Shown here: piece by piece, positions 54,824 through 62,711 of the stretch
How positions within the stretch are numbered: the stretch's first letter is position 1
How the letters are laid out: every line of letters begins with the position of its first letter
DNA from: an uncultured Bacillota bacterium
GTDB lineage: Bacteria > Bacillota > Clostridia > Christensenellales > UBA1242
Reading direction: 5' to 3'
Length of the DNA: 64,000 nucleotides
Assembly (NCBI GenBank): GCA_900544595.1
Contig: UQVQ01000002.1
Location: 62,001-126,000, forward strand
The notes under the pieces: model-generated
What the model was told of the DNA's origin: nothing
The model's input: the letters and a program-made list of their open reading frames with translations, nothing else
The model's database searches: none
Program-made: the position numbers and the translations under genes

Positions 54824-54852
54824 AGAATAACAAAAACAATATTTTTTGTCAA
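54824..54852 (-). promoter_or_regulatory. Promoter of the candidate small RNA
   Basis: Reverse strand: TTGACA (54847-54852), 17-bp spacer, TATTCT (54824-54829). Confidence 0.75.
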
Positions 54853-54908
54853 GTATTACAAGGATTTTTTAATTTTAATTTTTCATTCTATTTCGAATAT
54901 AGCGCTCT

Positions 54909-54989
54909 CGTGTGTTCATCATTTGAACACGCGGGAATATTTTTATGTAAAAAATTTACCAACTCCAAGAGTTCAGCGTTTGAACTCTT
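54909..54989. repeat. Pair of related hairpins
   Basis: Two palindromes 58 bp apart share the core GTTCA-loop-TGAAC: GTGTTCA/TGAACAC at 54912-54930 and AAGAGTTCA/TGAACTCTT at 54967-54989. Both are followed by an AAAAATTTAC sequence. No gene is visible; they may be regulator sites or remnants of a repeat array. Confidence 0.55.
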
Positions 54990-55005
54990 CAAAAAAATTT
55001 ACAAG

Positions 55006-55057
55006 AAAAAATAACCCAACACTAGTTGAGTTATTTTCTATATAAGTTATTAAATTT
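55006..55057. repeat. Left 52-bp direct repeat / terminator
   Basis: 48 of 52 positions match 60477-60528. It includes a hairpin (TAACCCAAC / TTGAGTTA, partly mismatched) that acts as a terminator for the leftward operon ending at 55130, with a T6 run on the reverse strand. Together the two copies flank the DUF262/WYL/AAA/XRE module. Confidence 0.8.
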
Positions 55058-55129
55058 AATATATCCTCATATATTTAAGGACACTTTCATTCAAAAATTT
55101 AAGACAGGAAATTGAAAATCAATAAATAA

Positions 55130-55315
55130 TTATTTCTTTTCTTCCCATTTAGAACAAGCTCCATTCATGCAACCTTGGTTTCCATTTCCTCTTGATTTAA
55201 TTTTGCAAACGTGTGTGGAACCTTCCCATTTCACAGAACTTCCTTGTCGTTGCGAATTTCCTCCAAAATGCTGACAAGTACAACAACATTTTTGACTTAC
55301 TGGTGTTGAATTCAT
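55130..55315 (-). CDS. Cys-rich small protein, 61 residues
   Basis: Begins MNSTPVSQKCCCTCQHFGG and ends CMNGACSKWEEKK. Seven Cys residues are spaced as CCC-x-C, then single C, C and C, suggesting one or two zinc sites. There is no signal peptide. AAGGAG precedes the ATG. It is the last gene of the five-gene operon, 27 bp after the DUF262 gene. Function not known; a small zinc-ribbon accessory or regulator is possible. Confidence 0.75.
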   Translation of the reverse strand: MNSTPVSQKCCCTCQHFGGNSQRQGSSVKWEGSTHVCKIKSRGNGNQGCMNGACSKWEEKK

Positions 55316-55342
55316 TTTTTAACTCCTTTTAATATACATATA

Positions 55343-57205
55343 TTATTTTTTAAATATAAACTTTGTTATTCTTTCTGCCACATTATTTGTCTCATTTTCT
55401 ATATTTCCTTTATCCCATATTGGTTTTTCAATATTTTTATATTTTATCGCCAAGTAAGACGCCATTGGGTAATGGCTGTCTGCATAACAAAACTTTCCAT
55501 CTATTGAATGGTGGACTTTAGTTCTAAACCAATCGTTACTTATAGACCTATTTATTTTTTGTTCTAGTAATATCTTATTTCCTATTTTATTTACTATTTC
55601 ATCAAACTCGTCTTTATCTTTTATATTGGCATCAATTTGTATTGCATAAATATTATGTCCACTAGCAGGCATTATGTGCTCTATATCATATTTATCATTT
55701 AAACTAAATTCTAAATGTTTTTCCTTAGCAAAAATAAATTCATTTAAATATACCAATAAATTTTTATCATAATCAGTTATATTTAATTTTATATCTTCTT
55801 CTTTCCAGTTAGAACAAATATGATTATTAAAATCTTCTACTATTTCAGAAATTGCGATACTATTGTTTAAGAACTTAACAGATTCGCCAAATAAAAACGT
55901 TTTAAAATTTTTACTTGAATAGCCGGCATCAACCAATTCTAGAATTACAAATAATCTCAACATAGTTTCTGAAAGTAATTCAACATTATTTTTATCCAAA
56001 ATATGGTTAATAAACCTATTAAAATAACACCCTAAAAATAATTTTGCGTTTTCGTTGAATTTTAATAGAATGTTTACAATTGGCATTTCACTAACTTGGC
56101 TCCAAATTTTTGCAAGTGCGAGCATCTCGGTACAAGTCTTAATAGGGTTATCTATCAATTCTTTGTTTATTGCTGTAAAATATCTTCTTACTCCCGGCAC
56201 TGTAACATCAATAGACCCTGTTGATGTAACTACTTCATTATTTTTAGCTCTAGTAAGATACATATATTGCATTAAAATAGAATCTATGTCTAATATATTT
56301 TTTGCTGATAAAGCGTTCACAACATCCAATAATTCTTTCCAAATGTTAGAAAATTCACCATCTTTATTTAATCCTTTAGAAGTTGCGAACAATTTTGCCG
56401 AAATTATATCCGCATCGCTTAATGGCATACCATCTGAGTTAAGAGAATTAAACATTGTTATAGCTTGTTCAATATTCCAACTTTTAATTTCAATGACTTC
56501 ACATTTTTCAATTATAGTTTTTGCTATATTATTTACTTGACTACTATCTAATTCTTGTAATTTACCATAGAAAAACTTAAAATTTTTGAAAAAATTAGTA
56601 TATATATTATCTTTTTGTTTATATTTTATTTTAAATACTTCGCGTTGTGCATCATCGTAATCTACAGCCTGCAGTATCCTATTTAACTCTTTTTTATATT
56701 CATCATTTTCATTATTTGATTTATTGATAAGAATATTTAATTGACTATAAAGTTTTTTATCTTCTTCTACATTTGGTTTTTCAGAAACATCTTCAACTTC
56801 AGCATTATATAAAATATTTAAAATGGTTTTTCTACGATCTTTTAAACCTCTTAACAAACTACTAGACTCTTCATCATTTTCGCTAATTCGGCTAAGTAGA
56901 TTATTAATATTTATCAGTAAAGCTTTCAGTAATAGTAAAAATGTAGTTGTTCTTTGTTGTCCATCTATTAGTTCATATAATGTATCTTTATCATTACAAC
57001 TAATAATGATTGTTCCAAAGAAATAATTATCTTTACCTTTGTTCTCTTTCTCTGAAAAATCGACAATATCTTGCCAAAGTTTATCACAATTTTCAATTCC
57101 CCAAGAATATGGTCTTTGATATTCTGGTATTACGAATACTGCATCATCATCTAACTTTAAATATTCTCCAATTTTTCTTAATTTTGGTTCTATGTTTTTT
57201 GCCAT
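55343..57205 (-). CDS. DUF262/DUF1524 (GmrSD-like) nuclease
   Basis: The 620-residue protein carries the DUF262 ParB-like NTPase motifs IPEYQRPYSWG (26-36) and DGQQRTTT (81-88). A long helical middle follows, then a DUF1524 HNH-type nuclease end with DIEHIMPASGHN (His510) and IGNKILLEQKINRSISN. This domain pair defines GmrSD-type modification-dependent and related anti-phage nucleases. Both active-site motifs are intact. GGAGAAGATT precedes the ATG. It is 9 bp downstream of the WYL gene, so its expression is tied to that regulator. Confidence 0.9.
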   Translation of the reverse strand: MAKNIEPKLRKIGEYLKLDDDAVFVIPEYQRPYSWGIENCDKLWQDIVDFSEKENKGKDNYFFGTIIISCNDKDTLYELIDGQQRTTTFLLLLKALLININNLLSRISENDEESSSLLRGLKDRRKTILNILYNAEVEDVSEKPNVEEDKKLYSQLNILINKSNNENDEYKKELNRILQAVDYDDAQREVFKIKYKQKDNIYTNFFKNFKFFYGKLQELDSSQVNNIAKTIIEKCEVIEIKSWNIEQAITMFNSLNSDGMPLSDADIISAKLFATSKGLNKDGEFSNIWKELLDVVNALSAKNILDIDSILMQYMYLTRAKNNEVVTSTGSIDVTVPGVRRYFTAINKELIDNPIKTCTEMLALAKIWSQVSEMPIVNILLKFNENAKLFLGCYFNRFINHILDKNNVELLSETMLRLFVILELVDAGYSSKNFKTFLFGESVKFLNNSIAISEIVEDFNNHICSNWKEEDIKLNITDYDKNLLVYLNEFIFAKEKHLEFSLNDKYDIEHIMPASGHNIYAIQIDANIKDKDEFDEIVNKIGNKILLEQKINRSISNDWFRTKVHHSIDGKFCYADSHYPMASYLAIKYKNIEKPIWDKGNIENETNNVAERITKFIFKK

Positions 57206-57214
57206 AATCTTCTC

Positions 57215-58195
57215 CTATTCATATCTTTTGTTTATTTGTTTGACTATTTCTTTTATCTTATCCCTTGTGTCTTTTGGGGATAAAAGTTCTATATCTTCAC
57301 CATATTGTAAGCACCAATAGATAAGTGAAGTTTCGTTTGCTGTTATATCTGCAAATATTGAGTTTTCTTTTTCATAAAGACTAGCATTTTTACCAAACCA
57401 TTCTTCAACATAATTTGCAGCTTCTTCTCTATGAATTTTTACTGTCGCATTTATCGTTTTTGTCGCAAACATATAAATGTTTTCATTTACATATTTTGCA
57501 ATATCTAATCCATTTTCAAAACCTTTAACTTGCGTTACTGGTTTTATTGGTGTGTCTAAAATTTTAATGTTATGTATTCTTTCAAGCTTGTAGTTTCCTA
57601 TTTCATCAAAATAATCATAATTACAAACTAAAAAATATTTTCCTTGATTATTTATTAGGCAATATGGGTTAACTTTATAGGGGTGCTTTTTTGTATTATT
57701 GTTTTTATATCCATTTCTAATATAATCAAACTCAATCTGTCTGTTATTTTCAATAGCTTCGTTAATTATATCAACATTATAAAATAGTTCTTTACTATCA
57801 GTTCTATTGAGTTCATCTGCTTTATACACATATTTGTATTGTTTTCGCTGATAAACACTTAAAAATTCTGATAGTTTTTTCGCAAGTTCTCTTGATTGCT
57901 TACTATTTATGCTTTTACTAGAAAATACAGCATCAACCAAAAACCTAATTTCACTTGGCTCAAACTCTCTACTAGCCAGATATGAGCCAGCATTTGTTTT
58001 GACAATGTCATAACCAAAATCTATCAAACTATCAATATTTGTGGCAATAGACTTTCTTTCACAAGTCATTCCATAAATATTGTTTATTTTAATAACTATA
58101 TCATTTTGAGATAATAAATGATTTTCATCACTATAATCTCTTAACACTTGTAATGTGTATAGAATAGATAGTTTTTTATTTGATGATGATGGCAT
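57215..58195 (-). CDS. WYL-domain transcriptional regulator
   Basis: The 326 residues begin with a helix-turn-helix (LSILYTLQVLRDYSDENHLLS, ERKSIATNIDSLIDFGYDIV). The WYL core comes next (IEFDYIRNGYKNNN, HPYKVNPYCLINNQGKYFLV), then a WCX-type tail (AANYVEEWFG, ITANETSLIYWCLQYGEDIE). WYL proteins commonly control defence loci in response to nucleic-acid or nucleotide ligands. It sits inside the operon it probably controls. A shorter HTH-only relative is at 63453-63743. Confidence 0.92.
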   Translation of the reverse strand: MPSSSNKKLSILYTLQVLRDYSDENHLLSQNDIVIKINNIYGMTCERKSIATNIDSLIDFGYDIVKTNAGSYLASREFEPSEIRFLVDAVFSSKSINSKQSRELAKKLSEFLSVYQRKQYKYVYKADELNRTDSKELFYNVDIINEAIENNRQIEFDYIRNGYKNNNTKKHPYKVNPYCLINNQGKYFLVCNYDYFDEIGNYKLERIHNIKILDTPIKPVTQVKGFENGLDIAKYVNENIYMFATKTINATVKIHREEAANYVEEWFGKNASLYEKENSIFADITANETSLIYWCLQYGEDIELLSPKDTRDKIKEIVKQINKRYE

Positions 58196-58210
58196 ATATT
58201 CTCCTTAATG

Positions 58211-58531
58211 TCAATTGGTTCTATAACCACTTCTTCTTAATGTTTCTTGTAATTTTCTTTTGAATTCTCTTTCATCAACCATATCATCAAGTTTATAATC
58301 AAATCTTGCGCCATTGTAACTTGATGAAGAACGAACATCTTTTGCTCCAGCAGTAGATAAAAAGTTTTGTATCTCTTTTTCAGGGTCAGCACATTTAATT
58401 GTATATCTTACTTCGATTTCGCCACCACAACTTCTTCTTATATAAATATTTCTTGCTCCGCTACGCGAAAGTTGTTCTTTAATTTCATTCTCTGGTTTTT
58501 TAAATTCTACATTAATGTTTGAATATTTCAT
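58211..58531 (-). CDS. Small protein with internal duplication, 106 residues
   Basis: Two related halves, each with a helix ending in S-x-x-GA-[RK] and then strands: EIKEQLSRSGARNIYIRRSCGG (first copy) and EIQNFLSTAGAKDVRSSSSYNG (second). A Lys/Arg-rich C-terminal helix follows. The repeated unit looks like a small beta-alpha-beta fold. It is basic overall and may bind nucleic acid or a partner. Not recognised. AAGGAGAAATT precedes the ATG; 15 bp before the WYL gene. Confidence 0.78.
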   Translation of the reverse strand: MKYSNINVEFKKPENEIKEQLSRSGARNIYIRRSCGGEIEVRYTIKCADPEKEIQNFLSTAGAKDVRSSSSYNGARFDYKLDDMVDEREFKRKLQETLRRSGYRTN

Positions 58532-58574
58532 TTTAATTTCTCCTTTATAATAACATATTTCTTTTTATTTTGTT

Positions 58575-59840
58575 TTAATTTTTTATAATTTTTTTTATAT
58601 CTTCTGAAATTAGCAACTTTTTCTTGTTTAATTCACTTGCTAGTTTGTCTAATGTGCCACGATTTTCAATTAGTATTTGTTTTACTTGTGCATAACTCTT
58701 TTCTAATTCATCATTAATGGATTTGTTTTGAAAAAATTTTTGCAATTCAGACACTTCGAAAGAAAAATACGAAGAACATTTGTCAAATCCATTTCCAGCA
58801 TATTCAATGATAATTCTTTTTACCACTTCGACAGCTCTTTCAATATCTGATGAACAGCCAGCATCAAGTGTGCCGTATTTTATTTCAGTGGCACATTTTC
58901 CACCAAGCAAACATAATACTCTATTTTTCATGGATTTAACAGACTGCCAATAGCTTTCATCTCTGTAATATGCTGTAAAGCCACCAATTGATGAACCTTC
59001 ATGCCCACCAATAGAAATCATTGTTACACTTTCTGGTTCCAAAATTTCGGCAATCAAAGCATGCCCAGCTTCATGATAAGCAGTTTGTTCATTGTCCTCA
59101 CAAGTTCCATTTTTTATTGTTTCAGGAGCATTGTAAATAGTTCTAATACAAGCTCTTATAATATCATCAAACTCAATTTTATCTTTATTCTCAAATCCCG
59201 CATAAATTCCAGCTTGGTTTATTATTGTTTCAAGTTCCGCACAAGACCTGCCATTTAAAATTCGTGCTAACTGCTTAACATCTAGATTAGCAACTGCATT
59301 CTTTCCACTAAGGTAATGCTTGATTATCATTTCAGCATCTATCCCTTTTGGTGCTTTGATTTCAATACTAGTATCAAACCTTCCAGCTCTTAGCAAAGAA
59401 TCAGGGACTAAACACAAATCATTTGCGGTTGCAATCACAAATACTTCAGAAGATTTAACATCATCAATACACGATTGAATAGTTACATATTCTTCTGCAT
59501 TCTTATGGTCTTTGTCTTCGTTTGCAAACTTATCAAAATCATCTAACAAAACTAATGACGGAGCATTGTTTTTTGCATCTTCAAAAGTTTTTTTGATGAA
59601 TTTAATAAATTCATCATCTGGCAAATTTTTTCTGCAAACATAACATTTTTTACCACATTCTTCAATAAACGAATTAGCAATCAATGTTTTGCCTACACCG
59701 GGTTCTCCATAAAGTAATAAACCTTTTGGAATTTTGACACCCAATTTTTGATACTTATCACTATTTTTTATTACATCACAAATTCTTGCAATTTCTAACT
59801 TAATAGCATCATATCCAATAACCTTTTCAAAACCATTCAT
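58575..59840 (-). CDS. Soluble FtsH-like AAA+ metalloprotease
   Basis: 421 residues without the N-terminal membrane part of FtsH. The AAA+ module has Walker A GEPGVGKT (45-52), Walker B LVLLDDFD (96-103) and a second region of homology with DSLLRAGRFD (Arg151 and Arg154). The protease part has HEAGH (256-260) and a third zinc ligand Asp332 in CSSDIERA. All catalytic residues are present, so an active cytosolic ATP-dependent protease is expected. First gene of the leftward operon. AGGAGGTATTAT precedes the ATG. A membrane-free FtsH in this setting is unusual. Confidence 0.9.
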   Translation of the reverse strand: MNGFEKVIGYDAIKLEIARICDVIKNSDKYQKLGVKIPKGLLLYGEPGVGKTLIANSFIEECGKKCYVCRKNLPDDEFIKFIKKTFEDAKNNAPSLVLLDDFDKFANEDKDHKNAEEYVTIQSCIDDVKSSEVFVIATANDLCLVPDSLLRAGRFDTSIEIKAPKGIDAEMIIKHYLSGKNAVANLDVKQLARILNGRSCAELETIINQAGIYAGFENKDKIEFDDIIRACIRTIYNAPETIKNGTCEDNEQTAYHEAGHALIAEILEPESVTMISIGGHEGSSIGGFTAYYRDESYWQSVKSMKNRVLCLLGGKCATEIKYGTLDAGCSSDIERAVEVVKRIIIEYAGNGFDKCSSYFSFEVSELQKFFQNKSINDELEKSYAQVKQILIENRGTLDKLASELNKKKLLISEDIKKIIKN

Positions 59841-60040
59841 ATAATACCTCCTTTGGTTTTCAATTGCATTATACCAAAATGGGTGTACTAAAAATCGGAC
59901 AACGATAATGAATTTTTATTTTTTTCGATAACACCTCCTAATCAAAATTTTTCAACACTACATATGTAATGTTTGAATAGTTAGTATAAACTGCATAATT
60001 TGAGAGAATAATTAACTTAAATTATATTAATCGCGCAAAC

Positions 60041-60060
60041 ATTATACCATAACTGATTGA
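60041..60060 (-). promoter_or_regulatory. Leftward promoter with operator half
   Basis: The reverse-strand extended -10, TG-G-TATAAT, has its hexamer at 60041-60046. The sequence 60049-60060 (ATAACTGATTGA) overlaps its spacer and is the inverted copy of 60108-60119. A regulator bound there would block RNA polymerase on the operon that starts with the FtsH-like gene. The leader to 59840 is about 190 nt. Confidence 0.68.
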
Positions 60061-60074
60061 ATAATTATATCATT

Positions 60075-60119
60075 TTGTCAAAGATTTACAAATTTTATAA
60101 TAATAGCTCAATCAGTTAT
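60075..60119 (+). promoter_or_regulatory. Rightward promoter with operator half
   Basis: TTGTCA (60075-60080) with a TATAAT/TAATAA -10 around 60096-60103. The second operator TCAATCAGTTAT (60108-60119) covers the expected transcription start. The two 12-bp operators are perfect inverted copies centred near 60084, between the diverging promoters. Confidence 0.65.
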
Positions 60120-60160
60120 TTTACATACTCGTTTTAAAATATATGTAAGGAGCAATCATT

Positions 60161-60475
60161 ATGGAAAAAATCACTTATGACGATGTTATAACTAGAATGG
60201 GGTATTTTAGAAATAAGGCAAATTTGTCTATGAGAGAAACCAGCTTGCAACTAGGATACAACCCACAATTTATGTCCACAATTGAGAATAAAACAATAAA
60301 ATTAAAGGTAAAAACTCTTTTGGAATTTTGTGACCTAGTAGATATTACTCCACAAGATTTTTTCTATATGGGGGAACACTATAACAAAGAAGATAAAAAT
60401 GTTTTAGATTTATATAACCATTTAACAGATGATAATAAACAAACAATATTAGATTTAATGAAAAAGTTGAAATAA
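60161..60475 (+). CDS. XRE-family helix-turn-helix regulator
   Basis: The 104 residues have an N-terminal HTH (about 10-65: GYFRNKANLSMRETSLQLGY, NPQFMSTIENKTIKL, LLEFCDLVDITPQDFF) and a short helical tail. AAGGAGCAATC precedes the ATG. It is transcribed away from the AAA/WYL/DUF262 operon and faces the shared operator region, so it probably represses itself and the operon. Confidence 0.88.
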   Translation: MEKITYDDVITRMGYFRNKANLSMRETSLQLGYNPQFMSTIENKTIKLKVKTLLEFCDLVDITPQDFFYMGEHYNKEDKNVLDLYNHLTDDNKQTILDLMKKLK

Positions 60476-60476
60476 C

Positions 60477-60528
60477 AAAAAATAACTCAACAAAAATTGA
60501 GTTATTTTCTATATAAGTTATTAAATTT
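60477..60528. repeat. Right 52-bp direct repeat / XRE terminator
   Basis: The hairpin AAAATAACTCAA/TTGAGTTATTTT serves as terminator of the XRE gene, followed by CTATATAAGTTATTAAATTT, which is also present in the left copy at 55006-55057. Confidence 0.85.
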
Positions 60529-60551
60529 TATTTATCTCTTATACTGAGATT

Positions 60552-61069
60552 TTATAAATTCACCATAATACTTTTTACTCTTGGCATAAAAACATTGTAT
60601 ATATTCACAAGTTCGTTTGCCACCTTTTCTACATCAAGGTCAAAATCATAATTTGTATAGTTTGTTGTATCAAATCGTGGGTCGTTTAATCGGCGAGGGC
60701 TTGGTTTTTTGTAATACTTTCCAAATCTACCAATTCTTGTTGCTATTTTTTCGTTATTTCTATCCCAAATAAGTTCATAACCAATTTCGTTTTCAATCTC
60801 TTTTTTATGCGAATAAAGTCTGTCATAAATAGTTTTTGCGGCTATACTTGGAAAAAAAACGCAAATATCTTTTAAATATCCACTTACAACTCTTGTGTTT
60901 ACCATAATTTTATTGAATGACAAATCACTTGTTTTACGAACATCAAAATGCTCGCAATTATTTTTATATTTTACAAAGAAATCAGGGTAATTTTCTTTAA
61001 AACATTGTGCTAATTTATCAAAGAAACTCTTCTTATCTTTTCTTTATCTCTCATTTCAGAAACCTCTAT
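60552..61069 (-). pseudogene. Tandem copy B of a DUF4268-like domain
   Basis: Second copy of a 513-bp tandem duplication. Its frame reads EVSEMRDKEKIRR, then, after a one-base deletion relative to copy A near 61030, FFDKLAQCFKENYPDFFVKY and on to IGYELIWDRNNEKIATRIG and VNIYNVFMPRVKSI. This matches the C-terminal half of DUF4268-type proteins. Only 60552-60923 (123 residues) is open from an ATG. The catalytic or N-terminal part of such proteins is not present. Confidence 0.65.
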
Positions 61070-61582
61070 TCCTAAAATACTTTTTACTCTTGGCATAAAA
61101 ACATTATATATATTCACAAGTTCGTTTGCTACCTTTTTCACATCAAGGTCAAAATCGTAATTTGTATAGTTTGTTGTATCAAAACGTGGGTCATTTAATC
61201 GGCGAGAGCCTTTTTCTGTATAATACTTTCCAAATCTACCAATTCTTGTTGCTATTTTTTCGTTATTTCTATCCCAAATAAGTTCATAACCAATTTGTTT
61301 TTCAATCTCTTTTTTATACAAATAAAGTTTGTCGTAAATAGTTTTTGCATCTTTATCTCCAAGATACACACAAATATCGTGCAAACAAGCATAACGGTCA
61401 ACTCTTACATTTACCATAATTTTACTAAATGTCAAATCGTTCATTTTGCGAATATCAAAATGCCCGCAATTATTTTCATATTTTACAACAAAATCAGAGT
61501 TGTTTTCCTTGAAATATTGTGCTAATTTATCAAAGAAATCTCTTCTTATTTTTTCTTCATCTCTTATTTCAGAAACCTCTAT
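61010..61582 (-). pseudogene. Tandem copy A of a DUF4268-like domain
   Basis: First copy, beginning EVSEIRDEEKIRRDFFDKLA directly after the stop of the 200-residue gene, without a start codon in frame. An internal ATG at 61444 allows 144 residues. It runs into the start of copy B and stops at 61010 because of the frameshift there. The copies share long identical runs such as WDRNNEKIATRIGRFGKYY. Probably the remains of a longer gene whose 5' part is lost. Confidence 0.62.
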
Positions 61583-62185
61583 TTATAACTCTGGACATAT
61601 TTTTTCCAATTTTGAAGAAGCTGTTATACCGTGTGGATTTGTTTGTATATCGTTTAAATCTTCATTTTCTCTGTCGTAAATTTCTATACCACAATCTTCA
61701 TATGCTTTTAGCGGATTTTCACGATGTTTTCTGTATCCTAGTGCGTTTAGTTGATTGTTTTCATCTTTTGTTATCCAACAAAGTCGTTGCTTTGAAATAA
61801 GTTCTTTGATTTTTTCAACATCAAGTTTTCCTTCTTTGCAAAGTTTAAGCAGTTTGGTTTTAAAATCAAAAGCAGTCGTCATATGTTCGTCTACAAAATG
61901 TTGATGAACAACTATTTTTGTCCCACCATTTGTTTTAACTGAACTCAACCAATCAAAATCCCTTATGTCTTTGCCTGTCAAACCATAAAACTCGTTGTAA
62001 GCTTTTACACTTGCTAAATGTTTTGGAAATTTTGATAAAACCCACTCGTCGTGACTTGCTCTATCAAATATCCACTTGTTCGCAACTGTTGGATTATGAA
62101 CCATTGCTTGGGTATAATCTAGTAGCATTTTGCACCAAGTATCAAAATCCTCTTCTTTATTCATAAATTTTTCGTTCGTATTCAT
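61583..62185 (-). CDS. Hypothetical protein, 200 residues
   Basis: Not recognised. From the ATG at 62185 (after GGAGGAAAG) it reads MNTNEKFMNKEEDFDTWCKM and is rich in charged and aromatic residues, with VVHQHFVDEHMTTAF near the middle that could bind metal. It has no membrane segment. It ends directly before the DUF4268-like remnant on the same strand, so the two may have been one operon. Confidence 0.65.
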   Translation of the reverse strand: MNTNEKFMNKEEDFDTWCKMLLDYTQAMVHNPTVANKWIFDRASHDEWVLSKFPKHLASVKAYNEFYGLTGKDIRDFDWLSSVKTNGGTKIVVHQHFVDEHMTTAFDFKTKLLKLCKEGKLDVEKIKELISKQRLCWITKDENNQLNALGYRKHRENPLKAYEDCGIEIYDRENEDLNDIQTNPHGITASSKLEKICPEL

Positions 62186-62255
62186 AATTCTTTCCTCCTT
62201 TTTGTATATGAAATATGTTATAAAAATTCTCAATTAAAACAAGTAAATTATTTTA

Positions 62256-62699
62256 TCATACATTTTTATTCTTAAAATCTCTTATTTTGTTTAATGTTAT
62301 TTCACATCTGTTCCCACCAAAATACTTAAATAATAAATTCTTTAATATTGGTAATTTTGTTACTTCGTAAAATAGAGTTAATGAAGAACAAAATTTTATT
62401 GAATCTATAAATCCCAATATTTCATAGATAGTAAAGTCTTTTAAATTTAACAAAATATTACAACATTCCAAATATCTATCCCACAAAATTTTGTTTTTCG
62501 CATATGCCACCGCTTCTTCTATATTTTCAATTCCATAAATATTTGAATATTCACTTCTTCCAAGGCCCTTTAATTGTGGGAATATATACCAAATCCAATG
62601 TGTTTCCTTATAACCATTTTTTAATTGTTTGATAACATCACAATAAATTTCATTTTGTGCTTTTATAAACCTTTCCAAATTATATTTATCATTCTCCAT
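62256..62699 (-). CDS. DUF1810 family protein
   Basis: 147 residues with the family signature: YNLERFIKAQNEIYCDVIKQ, HWIWYIFPQLKGLG, SNIYGIENIEEA and the ILWDRYLECC segment. DUF1810 proteins are small, of uncertain biochemical role, and sometimes occur near ADP-ribose or NAD-processing proteins. AGGTGTTTTG precedes the ATG. Co-directional with its neighbours, 12 bp after the GIY-YIG-like gene. Confidence 0.85.
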   Translation of the reverse strand: MENDKYNLERFIKAQNEIYCDVIKQLKNGYKETHWIWYIFPQLKGLGRSEYSNIYGIENIEEAVAYAKNKILWDRYLECCNILLNLKDFTIYEILGFIDSIKFCSSLTLFYEVTKLPILKNLLFKYFGGNRCEITLNKIRDFKNKNV

Positions 62700-62711
62700 C
62701 AAAACACCTGT

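Noticed and set aside
54788..55045. 85-codon plus-strand frame across the small RNA promoter and hairpins
   Set aside because: No ribosome binding site; it crosses structured elements and a terminator and has low-complexity content.
55006..60528. CRISPR array
   Set aside because: The repeated 52-mer occurs only twice, 5.4 kb apart, and no regularly spaced repeat cluster was seen anywhere in the window.
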